Source of the DNA: Alphaproteobacteria bacterium | GTDB taxonomy: Bacteria; Myxococcota_A; UBA796; GCA-2862545 | Assembly (NCBI GenBank): GCA_020632955.1 | Contig: JACKEO010000014.1 | Location: forward strand, 62,001 to 126,000 | DNA length: 64,000 bases | Reading direction: 5' to 3' | Notes under the pieces: generated by a model | Database searches by the model: none | Told to the model about the DNA's origin: nothing | What the model saw: the letters and a program-made list of their open reading frames with translations, nothing else | Position numbers and translations under genes: made by a program | In this document: positions 57,284 to 64,000 of the stretch, one piece after another | How the letters are laid out: the number at the start of each line of letters is the position of its first letter | Numbering within the stretch: position 1 is the first letter of the stretch

Positions 57284-57850
57284 ATGCCTCGCCCGATCCT
57301 CCTCGTGGTCCTGGCCGCGCTGGTCGGCATGTCCGCGCGCGCCCAGGACTCCTGTGCGCCCTGCCTCCGCACCCTGGCCGCCTGCGCCAACGGGCCGTCG
57401 GAGGTGCCCTGTCGCCTGTCGCCCACCGCCGCCGACCCGGTGCTCAAGGCGCTGGAGGTGGCCCTGGACGACCCCGCGCACACCGCCCGCTACTGGCTCT
57501 TCGAGGGCTGCACCCGCTTCGAGGTGTACGGAGGCGAGGCCGTGGCCGCCTGTCTGGCCACCGCGGTGCTCGCGAGCCGCACGCCGCGGGAGGAGGCGCA
57601 GGGCGTGGTGGCCACCTGCGCGCGGTACGCCGACCCGTCCGCCGCGCGGGACCGCGCCTCCACGCCCGCGGAGGCGGCCTGCCTCGCGGTGGCGGCCGCG
57701 GTGGCCGCTCCGCTCGCCAACCTGCCAGGGCAGGTGGCGGGGGCCTGCCAGCAGGCGCGCCGGTCGTGGGTGCGTCCGTGCTCCGCCGAGGTGGCCTGCC
57801 GCGTGCTCCGACGCGGCGACGGCGAGCCCTTCTGCGCCGGAGCGCCGTGA
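57284..57850 (+). CDS. secreted cysteine-rich protein of unknown function
   Basis: The 188-residue protein has a signal peptide MPRPILLVVLAALVGMSARA cut near residue 20. The mature chain has ten or more cysteines (DSCAPCLRTLAACANG, VPCRLS, EGCTRF and so on), so disulfides are likely, and many Ala/Val helices. No family or motif is recognised. ATG 57284 is close to a CTATCC box and lacks a strong ribosome site, so a leaderless transcript is possible. It ends 7 bases from a possible small minus-strand gene. Confidence 0.7.
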   Translation: MPRPILLVVLAALVGMSARAQDSCAPCLRTLAACANGPSEVPCRLSPTAADPVLKALEVALDDPAHTARYWLFEGCTRFEVYGGEAVAACLATAVLASRTPREEAQGVVATCARYADPSAARDRASTPAEAACLAVAAAVAAPLANLPGQVAGACQQARRSWVRPCSAEVACRVLRRGDGEPFCAGAP

Positions 57851-57857
57851 GGGCCGC

Positions 57858-57968
57858 CTACAGCGGCGGCCAGGAGGCCGGGTCCTGGCCGTAATAGGTG
57901 GCGAGCTCGGCTTGGAGGGCGGGCTCCTGCGCGCGCAGGTCCGCGCCGCGCCCGAAGCCGGACACCAC
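57858..57968 (-). CDS. possible small protein (36 residues)
   Basis: Minus-strand GTG 57968 (or the adjacent GTG 57965) follows GGGGAGGAGGC, a strong ribosome site. It encodes 36 residues, including ADLRAQEPALQAELATYYG and ending ASWPPL. The chain is acidic and probably helical. A longer reading starts at ATG 58010 (50 residues). It could be chance, because GC-rich DNA gives many open frames; the ribosome site and helical periodicity are the only support. Confidence 0.3.
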   Translation of the reverse strand: MVSGFGRGADLRAQEPALQAELATYYGQDPASWPPL

Positions 57969-58042
57969 GCCTCCTCCCCCCGGGTCGTCCCGCGGGCGCG
58001 CCGACCGCATCGGCGGTGGGTGGCGGCCCGGGTGTCCGGGGT

Positions 58043-58048
58043 CTATCC
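58043..58048 (+). promoter_or_regulatory. CTATCC box upstream of the MopE-like lipoprotein gene
   Basis: CTATCC in GGTCTATCCTCG, 32 bases before ATG 58081; a candidate -10. It shares GTCTATC(C/G) with the box near 12126. No -35 assigned. Confidence 0.3.
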
Positions 58049-58080
58049 TCGCGTCTGCCCGAGGGGCGCGCGAGGGGGCC

Positions 58081-60768
58081 ATGATGGGACGACGTGCTGC
58101 GGCGAGCCTGCTGATCGCCTGGGTGGCGGGCGCGTGCTCCGCCGAGGGCCCCGACGACGCGGCGTGCGCGGGTGCGGACTGCGCCGACGACCGCGCCGAC
58201 CCGGCGGATCCGGGCTCCCTGGGCACGCCCGATGGGCGCGATCCGCTCGACCTCTCCCTCGACCTGCCGAGCTGGGGCGTGGTCACACCGGGGCAGGGGC
58301 GGCCCGCCACGGTGCTCGACCTCGACGCCGACGGCTCGCCCGTGCCCGAGGACTGCGACGACGAGGACCCGCTCACCTACCCGGGTGCCGCACCGCTGGA
58401 CTCGGTCACCGCCTGCCTCCGCGACGCCGACGGCGACGGCTGGGGTGACGCCGACGCGCTGGCGCCCGTGGAGGCCGGCACCGACTGCGACGACGCCGAC
58501 GCCGGCATCGCGCCCGATGCCGAGGAGCGCTGCAACGGCGTGGACGACGACTGCGACGGCCTGCTCGACGACGCGGATCCGGACGTGCTCGCCATCGATC
58601 TCGTCGCGTCCACGCGGGATCTGGACGCCGACGGCTGGGGCGGGCCCGACCTGCCGCGGATGTCGTGCACGGTGCCCGCCGGCAGCTCCGCCCAGCCCGG
58701 CGACTGCGACGACCTCGATCCCTGGACCCACCCGGGTGCCGCGCCGCTGGACGACGCCACGGCCTGCCTGCGCGACCGCGACGGCGATGGGCGGGGCGAT
58801 GCCGTGGTGGACGAGGAGGCGTCGGTGGAGGCCGGCACCGACTGCGACGACGGCCACGTGGCGATCTCGCCCGACGCCGAGGAGCGCTGCAACGGCGTGG
58901 ACGACGACTGCGACGCGCTCGTGGACGCCGAGGACGACTCGGTGCGTGCCTCGGACCTCCGGGCCGCCTTCGCCGACCTGGACGGCGACGGCTTCGGGGA
59001 TCCGCTGGCGCCGCGGGCGGTGTGCGCCGTGGGGGAGGGCAGCTCCGGACTGCCGTTGGACTGCGACGACAGCGACGCCGCCGTCCACCCGCTGGCCCCG
59101 GAGGTGTGCAACGGGCAGGACGACGACTGCGACGACCTCGTGGACCTCGACGACGCGATGGAGGCCGAGGACGTGGTCTTCGCCTGGCAGGACGAGGACG
59201 ACGACGGCTTCGGGGTGCCCGGCCCGTCCACCCGCCTGTGCGCGCTCACCGACGGCTGGGCCGACCGCACCGGCGACTGCGCCGACGACGATCCTGCACG
59301 CAACCCCGGCGCCATCGATGCGCTCGGCGATGGCGTGGATGCCGACTGCAACGGCGTGGACGGCATGGACCCGCCGGGCGTGTGCATGGATCCCGCGGAC
59401 GGCGTGCTGTGGGACCCGGGCGAGCCCCGCGACACCTGGGTGGGTGCGGACGGCGTGCTCACCACGGCGCGCGCGCTGGACTTCGCGAGCACCTCGCCAC
59501 GCTACCCGCTGCGCGTCACCCGCTGGTCGGCGGACGGCACGGTGCGCACGTCGGTGGACCTCGCCGTGAGCGACGGCAGCCGGTTGCTGGACTGGGACGT
59601 GCTGCCCGACGGTGACGTGCTGCTGCTGGGCCCGGGGACCGGCAGCGAGGGCACCGTGGCGCGCTTCTCGCCCCAGGGGGAGCTGCGATGGGCCGTGGGC
59701 CTCACCCCGGGGAACTGGCGGCCGCTGGCCGTGGTGGCGATGCCCGACGGGGGTGCCGTGGTGCCGGTGGGCTTCGTGCAGCCCTCGGGGTTCGTGCGCC
59801 TGGGTCCCGACGGCGCGGTGCTCTGGGCGCGCACCCTTCCCTCTGGCGTGCTGCGGGACATCGAGGTGGTCGTCGGGCTGGTGAACGGCCGTGTGGTGGC
59901 CCTCCACGACGACGAGCTCGCGGTGCTGGCCGCCGACGGACAGACCGTGCACGCCTTCGAGCTGGTGCCCCCCCCGGGGTCGGTGGGCACGGGCCCGAGG
60001 CCCCGGGATCTCGTCGCGATGCCCGATGGGGGCTTCACCGTGATCTCGTCGGGGTACGACCCCGACGAGGGGACCACGACCGCGGTGCTCACCCGCGTGG
60101 ACGGCAGCCTGCAGCCGGTGTGGACCGGCGTGGTGACCGACACCTCCCACCTGGGCGCCGACACGATCGCGCTGGCGCCCGCGGCCTGCGGCCAGGGCGT
60201 GATCGAGGGCTTCGGGTGTGCGGCCGAGGGCGTGCGGTGCGCGAAGACCGACCGCATCTGCACCTGCACGCCCACCGGCACGGTGTGCGACACCGGGGCG
60301 GCGCGGCCGCGGCTCGCGGCGGGCATGGTCCTGGAGCTCGGCACGGAGGCAGGTCTCGGTGCCGTCGCGCTCGTCGACCTCGACGGCGTCGCGCTCGGCA
60401 CGCGCATCCCGGCGGCGCCGACGGGCCACCCCGACCACGACCCGCTCGCCCGGCGGCCGGTGCTGCGCACGGGGCCCGCAGGCCGGCTGGCCGTGTCGGC
60501 CGAGGCGTCGCCGGGCCCGGTGAGCAACCTCCGCGGCGCCTTCACGCTCGTGTTCGGCGACGACGCCGCCACGCCCACCTGCGGTCCCACCGAGGCGCAG
60601 GAGGTGGAGCTGCTGGACGATCCGCACGTGGCCGTGGCCACGATCTTCCCCACGGCCACCACCGCCCTGGCCGTCACCACGATCGTGCCGGACGTGCACG
60701 TCCGTCGCGTGCTCGACGAGGACCTCGTGCTGACGCCGCTGTGCGGTGGCGGCGGCTGCACGCCCTGA
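58081..60768 (+). CDS. MopE-like lipoprotein with repeated Cys/Asp metal-binding motifs
   Basis: The 895-residue protein starts MMGRRAAASLLIAWVAGACS, a lipoprotein signal (lipobox AGAC). Residues 80-440 carry four or five repeats of DCDD-x-DP-x-x-x-PGA and ERCNGVDDDCDGLLDD type, the putative metal-binding (MopE, PF11617) motif, with DLDADGWG turns between them. The C-terminal half has propeller-like blocks (FSPQGELRWAVGL, MPDGGAVVPVGF). It probably binds Ca or Cu at the cell surface. The second ATG at 58084 is an alternative start. A CTATCC box precedes it. Confidence 0.88.
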   Translation: MMGRRAAASLLIAWVAGACSAEGPDDAACAGADCADDRADPADPGSLGTPDGRDPLDLSLDLPSWGVVTPGQGRPATVLDLDADGSPVPEDCDDEDPLTYPGAAPLDSVTACLRDADGDGWGDADALAPVEAGTDCDDADAGIAPDAEERCNGVDDDCDGLLDDADPDVLAIDLVASTRDLDADGWGGPDLPRMSCTVPAGSSAQPGDCDDLDPWTHPGAAPLDDATACLRDRDGDGRGDAVVDEEASVEAGTDCDDGHVAISPDAEERCNGVDDDCDALVDAEDDSVRASDLRAAFADLDGDGFGDPLAPRAVCAVGEGSSGLPLDCDDSDAAVHPLAPEVCNGQDDDCDDLVDLDDAMEAEDVVFAWQDEDDDGFGVPGPSTRLCALTDGWADRTGDCADDDPARNPGAIDALGDGVDADCNGVDGMDPPGVCMDPADGVLWDPGEPRDTWVGADGVLTTARALDFASTSPRYPLRVTRWSADGTVRTSVDLAVSDGSRLLDWDVLPDGDVLLLGPGTGSEGTVARFSPQGELRWAVGLTPGNWRPLAVVAMPDGGAVVPVGFVQPSGFVRLGPDGAVLWARTLPSGVLRDIEVVVGLVNGRVVALHDDELAVLAADGQTVHAFELVPPPGSVGTGPRPRDLVAMPDGGFTVISSGYDPDEGTTTAVLTRVDGSLQPVWTGVVTDTSHLGADTIALAPAACGQGVIEGFGCAAEGVRCAKTDRICTCTPTGTVCDTGAARPRLAAGMVLELGTEAGLGAVALVDLDGVALGTRIPAAPTGHPDHDPLARRPVLRTGPAGRLAVSAEASPGPVSNLRGAFTLVFGDDAATPTCGPTEAQEVELLDDPHVAVATIFPTATTALAVTTIVPDVHVRRVLDEDLVLTPLCGGGGCTP

Positions 60769-60802
60769 CCGCCGGGCGGCGCGCCTGCGGCGTCGGGCCG
60801 GG

Positions 60803-60808
60803 CTATCG
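60803..60808 (+). promoter_or_regulatory. CTATCG box upstream of the GST gene
   Basis: CTATCG 21 bases before ATG 60830, in GGGCTATCGCC. Candidate -10 element of the recurrent CTATC(C/G) type. No -35 is apparent. Confidence 0.3.
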
Positions 60809-60829
60809 CCACCCCTTCCCGGAGCGCCC

Positions 60830-61435
60830 ATGCCTGCCGTCCGTCTCTCCTACTTCGACTTCGCCGGCGGTCGCGGCGAGGACTGCCGCATCGCCCTGCA
60901 CCTCGCGGGCGTGCCCTTCGAGGACCACCGCGTGCGCGGCCCCGCCTGGCAGGCCTTCAAGCCCGAGACCCCGTGGGGCGGCATGCCCGTGCTCACCCTC
61001 GACGGCAAGGGCATGATCGCGCACTCGAACGCCATCCTGCGCTTCGTCGGCAGCCAGCACGGCCTGCACCCCTCCGACCCCTGGGAGGCCGCGCTGCACG
61101 ACGGCGTGATGGACGCGGTGGAGGATCTGCGGTGCGTGGTGAACCGCACGCTGGGCATGGACGACGAGGCCAAGCGCGCCTCCCGCGAGGCCATGGCGAA
61201 GGACGAGATCCCGGCGTGGTTCGCGCACCTCGAGGCGCTGATCGGCGACGGCCCCTTCCTGTCGGGGTCCACCCTCTGCGTGGCCGACCTCAAGATCTTC
61301 GTGGTGCGGCGCTGGTTCACGGCCGGCGTGCTCGACCACATCCCCACCGACGTGGTGGCGCCCTTCGCGAAGGTCACGCGGCTGGCCGAGGCCGTGGCCG
61401 CGCACCCGGGCGTGGTGTCGTGGTACGCCCGCTGA
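60830..61435 (+). CDS. glutathione S-transferase-like protein
   Basis: The 201-residue protein starts VRLSYFDFAGGRGEDCRIAL with Tyr in the position used for glutathione activation in Sigma/Alpha/Mu-type GSTs. The thioredoxin-fold half ends TPWGGMPVLTLDG with the cis-Pro, and NAILRFVGSQHGL gives the glutathione-contact Ser/Asn. The helical C-terminal half includes LCVADLKIFVVRRW. It should conjugate or reduce electrophiles in the cytoplasm; the specific role is unknown. ATG 60830 follows CCCGGAGCGCCC. Confidence 0.88.
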   Translation: MPAVRLSYFDFAGGRGEDCRIALHLAGVPFEDHRVRGPAWQAFKPETPWGGMPVLTLDGKGMIAHSNAILRFVGSQHGLHPSDPWEAALHDGVMDAVEDLRCVVNRTLGMDDEAKRASREAMAKDEIPAWFAHLEALIGDGPFLSGSTLCVADLKIFVVRRWFTAGVLDHIPTDVVAPFAKVTRLAEAVAAHPGVVSWYAR

Positions 61436-61449
61436 CCGCGTGACCCGGG

Positions 61450-62454
61450 CTAGCCGCGGCGCTGCACGTACCAGCGCACGGTCTGCTCCAGGCCGGCCTC
61501 CAGGGTCCACCGGGGGCTCCAGCCGAGCTCGCGACGGATCTTCGTGCAGTCCAGCGCATAGCGGCGGTCGTGACCCAGGCGGTCGGGCACCGACGTCATG
61601 AGGCGGGCGTGGGGCGCGCCCTCGGGGTGCGCCTCGTCGAGCAGGGCGCAGAGGTGGCCGGCGAGCTCGCGGTTCTCGAGGGTGTCGGGACCGCCCACGT
61701 GCCACACGGAGCCCTCGGCGCCGCGCTCGATCACCGCGAGGACGCCGTCGGCGTGGTCCTCGGCGTGCAGCCACTCGCGCTGCTGGCGGCCGTCGCCGTA
61801 GATGGGGATGGGCTGGCCAGCGAGCGCCTTGCCGATCACCACCGGGATGAGCTTCTCGGGGTACTGACGGGGCCCGTAGCTGTTCGAGGCGTGCGTGAGG
61901 CTCACGGGCAGCCCCCAGGTGCGGCGCCAGGCGTGCACCAGGTGATCGGCGGCGGCCTTGCTGGCCGCGTAGGGCGAGCTGGGGGCGTAGCGATCGCCCT
62001 CCACCGCCGCGGGCTGGTCGCCGTCGAGGTCGCCGTAGACCTCGTCGGTGGAGATGTGGTGGAAGCGGGGGACCACCTCGGGCGCGCGGGCGGCCCACAC
62101 GGTGCGTGCGGCCTCCAGCATCGAGGCCGTGCCCTCCACGTTCGTGGACAGGAAGGCGGCGGGCCCCTCGATGGAGCGGTCGACGTGGCTCTCGGCGGCG
62201 AAGTGCACCACGGTGTCGACCGCGTGCGCCTCCATCACCCGGATCACCTCGGCGGTGTCGCGGATGTCGGCGCGCACGAAGGTGTGGTGGCCGGGCACCG
62301 GGAGGCCCTCGAGGTTCGCGAGGTCGCCGGCGTAGGTGAGGGCGTCGAGCGACACCACGCGCACGGTGGGGCGCTGGGCCTGGAGGCGGTGCACGAACGT
62401 GCTGCCGAGGAAGCCGGCGGCGCCGGTGACGAGCAGGCTGCGGGGGGTCCTCAT
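61450..62454 (-). CDS. rfbB: dTDP-glucose 4,6-dehydratase
   Basis: The 334-residue extended SDR has NAD loop LLVTGAAGFLGSTFVHRL, the block VVHFAAESHVDRSIEGP, catalytic HISTDEVYGDLDG (Thr-Asp-Glu) and YAASKAAADHLVHAW (Tyr and Lys of YxxxK), and late NSYGPRQYPEKLIPVVIGKAL. It converts dTDP-glucose to dTDP-4-keto-6-deoxyglucose, the branch point to rhamnose and other deoxysugars. No rfbA, rfbC or rfbD is in the window. The ATG overlaps the DUF2237 stop by four bases. Confidence 0.93.
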   Translation of the reverse strand: MRTPRSLLVTGAAGFLGSTFVHRLQAQRPTVRVVSLDALTYAGDLANLEGLPVPGHHTFVRADIRDTAEVIRVMEAHAVDTVVHFAAESHVDRSIEGPAAFLSTNVEGTASMLEAARTVWAARAPEVVPRFHHISTDEVYGDLDGDQPAAVEGDRYAPSSPYAASKAAADHLVHAWRRTWGLPVSLTHASNSYGPRQYPEKLIPVVIGKALAGQPIPIYGDGRQQREWLHAEDHADGVLAVIERGAEGSVWHVGGPDTLENRELAGHLCALLDEAHPEGAPHARLMTSVPDRLGHDRRYALDCTKIRRELGWSPRWTLEAGLEQTVRWYVQRRG

Positions 62455-62825
62455 GCCTCGGCGCCCCGCGCGTGGGCCATGAGCTCCTCCAGCGGCACCA
62501 CCTGCAGGGCCTTGGCGTGGGTGGACTCCAGCACCACCTCGCAGGCCACGCCGGCCCGGAAGGCCTGACGCCAGCTGGCCGCGCACACGCACCACTGGTC
62601 GCCGGGGGCCAGGCCGGGGAAGCCGTGGCGGGGGGCGGGCGTGATGAGGTCGTTGCCGTGGTCGCGCAGGAAGATCAGGAAGTCGGCCGTCACGCGCGCG
62701 CACACGGTGTGGGAGCCGTGGTCATGGGCGTCGGTGTTGCAGCAGCCGTCGCGGAACCAGCCCGTGAGCGGGTCGCGGGAGCAGGGGGCGAGGGGCCCGC
62801 CGAGCACGTTGAGGGATGCGTCCAT
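62451..62825 (-). CDS. DUF2237 family protein
   Basis: The 124-residue protein matches the DUF2237 pattern: NVLGGPLAPCSRDPLTGWF, RDGCCNTDAHDHGSHTVCA, FLIFLRDHGNDLITP, FPGLAPGDQWCVCAASW. Four or more conserved Cys suggest metal or redox binding. Function in the family is not known. ATG 62825 is the family start. It is coupled to rfbB by an ATGA overlap, an unusual partner. No export signal. Confidence 0.9.
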   Translation of the reverse strand: MDASLNVLGGPLAPCSRDPLTGWFRDGCCNTDAHDHGSHTVCARVTADFLIFLRDHGNDLITPAPRHGFPGLAPGDQWCVCAASWRQAFRAGVACEVVLESTHAKALQVVPLEELMAHARGAEA

Positions 62826-62851
62826 GGCCTCGTCCGGAAGGGGCCGGCACC

Positions 62852-63730
62852 CTAGCCCGGATCCGGCGCGATCGTCCCGGGATCCGCCACGGGCGGCTCG
62901 GGTGCGGCAGGAGGGGCGTCGGCGGGAGGATCCTCGCAGCGGGACGCGCGGGTGAACTGCACGAAGCTGTCGACCTGGGCGGTGGTGCCGAAGAAGCTGC
63001 CGATGGCCGAGAAGCGCTGCGCCTGGGGCAGCACGCCGGCGTCCACCTCGAAGCCGCGGACGTGGATCTCGCCGTCGTGCACCGAGCCGGTGAGCGGCCA
63101 GGTGCCGAGCGTCACGGTGCCGGGCAGCTCGAGGTCGAAGGCCGTGGCCACCGGACGGGCGCCCGGGAAGGTGTGGGCCGAGACCACCCGGCCGCGGCCG
63201 AAGCCCTCGAAGACGGCGTCCTCGCGGAGCACCACGGCCTGGGCCTCGTCGTCCCAGATCAGGGTCTCCACCGACGTGGACTGCAGGCGGGAGGCCCCGT
63301 CGGCGTCGCCCTCCTCGCCGCCGCGCGGCCGGGGACGTCGGAACGAGGGCATCTCCACCTCGTCCTTCAGCGGCCGGTCCTGGTCGTCCACCGCCACGAT
63401 GGCGCCCTCCTTCACCTTCCCCCAGAAGGGGCGGATGAGCATCCAGGGTCGCTTGGGGGCGTCGAGCGTGTAGTGGAAGCGGGTCCACTGGTGGTCGACG
63501 AAGCGTGCGTCCACCTTCCCGTGCACGGTCTGGTCGCTGTCGCGGGCGCGCCCGAGCGCCGAGGCGCCGCTGTCGAGCTTCAGGCGCAGCGTGAGCTCGC
63601 CCTCGATCACCCAGCAGCCGTCGGGCCCGCGATCGAAGGCCCGCGCCGCCTGCACCCACGGATCGTAGTCGTCGAGGTCGAGTCCCTCGGGCGGGGCGGC
63701 CCACGCCAGGGTGGAGAGCAGCAGGATCAC
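62852..63730 (-). CDS. secreted protein of unknown function
   Basis: The 292-residue protein has a short signal peptide, VILLLSTLAWAAPPEGLD, cut after AWA. The mature part is beta-rich, with strands such as CWVIEGELTLRLKLD, FVDHQWTRFHYTLD and GSVHDGEIHVRGFEVD, and a polar middle. It ends in a Pro/Ala/Asp-rich tail. No family is recognised; the features suggest an envelope lipid- or surface-binding protein. GTG 63730 is fixed by a GTGA overlap with the upstream gene. 26 bases separate it from DUF2237. Confidence 0.65.
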   Translation of the reverse strand: MILLLSTLAWAAPPEGLDLDDYDPWVQAARAFDRGPDGCWVIEGELTLRLKLDSGASALGRARDSDQTVHGKVDARFVDHQWTRFHYTLDAPKRPWMLIRPFWGKVKEGAIVAVDDQDRPLKDEVEMPSFRRPRPRGGEEGDADGASRLQSTSVETLIWDDEAQAVVLREDAVFEGFGRGRVVSAHTFPGARPVATAFDLELPGTVTLGTWPLTGSVHDGEIHVRGFEVDAGVLPQAQRFSAIGSFFGTTAQVDSFVQFTRASRCEDPPADAPPAAPEPPVADPGTIAPDPG

Positions 63731-64000
63731 GGGATCCCCGGGGCGAGGTGGAGCAGGAGGTGCAGATCGACCAGCGGGCCGATGGCCGTGAGGCGGGTGG
63801 TGGAGCCCACGCCCACCTGCAGCTTGATGAGCGGGCCGAGGCGGGCGCGGAACGACAGGCTGCCGTGCACGTCGAGCTCGGTGACGCCCGGCGCCGGGCC
63901 TGCCGCGCGCGTGCCGGCCACGGCCCACACGGGCGTCGCGCCGGCCTGGAAGACCACGTGGTCGGCGTCCACGGTCATCGTGCCCTTGAAGCCCACCAGG
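63727..64000 (-). CDS. protein of unknown function, 5' end beyond window
   Basis: The last 90 or so residues of a protein whose start lies past position 64000. The visible part is beta-strand rich: MTVDADHVVFQAGATPVWAV, LDVHGSLSFRARLG and KLQVGVGSTTRLTAI. No family is recognised. The stop overlaps the next gene's GTG by four bases. This and the following gene may be a two-gene envelope unit. Confidence 0.55.
   Translation of the reverse strand, partial: LVGFKGTMTVDADHVVFQAGATPVWAVAGTRAAGPAPGVTELDVHGSLSFRARLGPLIKLQVGVGSTTRLTAIGPLVDLHLLLHLAPGIP

Overview
The window is a gene-dense, very GC-rich bacterial chromosome segment. Its protein content points to Myxococcota or a close relative. The evidence is a secreted metalloprotease ending in a MYXO-CTERM-like tail (Cys-Gly-Cys, hydrophobic helix, Arg run), a fused Ser/Thr kinase-AAA ATPase of about 1,290 residues, and many lipoproteins whose mature ends are acidic Asp/Thr/Ser/Gly linkers, including MopE-type and Gly-Asp-Ser-repeat proteins. 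I saw no rRNA, tRNA, CRISPR array, insertion sequence or prophage. The taxonomic call is an inference.

Layout. 0-4 kb: a cut-off sulfatase-like lipoprotein and a tandem pair of FAD amine-oxidase paralogues, the second with a degraded flavin site. 4-12 kb (minus strand): the kinase-ATPase, then a translationally coupled RecB-like-nuclease/XPD-type helicase plus patatin phospholipase pair. 12-22 kb: YbaK deacylase, a coiled-coil membrane protein beside a CHAT-like/FHA protein, class II photolyase coupled to an M16 peptidase lipoprotein, and an alpha/beta-hydrolase lipoprotein. 22-29 kb: DksA-type zinc finger, oligopeptidase B, a 58-residue small gene with its own hairpin, and two convergent two-gene units (methyltransferase + YdjC deacetylase; methyltransferase + glycosyltransferase). 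29-34 kb: secreted proteins, including the metalloprotease and a lipoprotein with about 120 Gly-Asp-Ser repeats, split by a frameshift inside the repeat.

34-43 kb: mostly housekeeping. It holds a Methyltransf_32-like enzyme, dienelactone hydrolase, exported MsrB-MsrA, glutaminyl-tRNA synthetase with a YqeY-like tail, a VapBC pair, an SDR, a YkgJ zinc/iron cluster protein and a dicarboxylate symporter. 43-48 kb: a bfd-bfr iron-storage operon with a Fur-box-like sequence and a terminator hairpin, a ceramidase-like lipoprotein, a TerB-like protein, a 590-bp noncoding repeat island, and a paralogue of the 12.7-kb coiled-coil protein.

48-57 kb: two divergent, tightly coupled operons. One encodes an acyl-reductase-like SDR, a GT-C membrane glycosyltransferase and a membrane sulfatase. 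The other encodes a GT-B glycosyltransferase, a degenerate E2-fold acyltransferase, an HHxxxDG acyltransferase and a left-handed beta-helix transferase. Together they look like an uncharacterised glycolipid or acylated-glycan pathway, the best candidate here for an undescribed system. 57-64 kb: secreted Cys-rich protein, MopE-like lipoprotein, GST, dTDP-glucose 4,6-dehydratase coupled to DUF2237, and two envelope proteins of unknown function running off the right edge.

Only one stretch longer than 300 bases lacks a gene (46293-46882), and it holds inverted and direct repeats.
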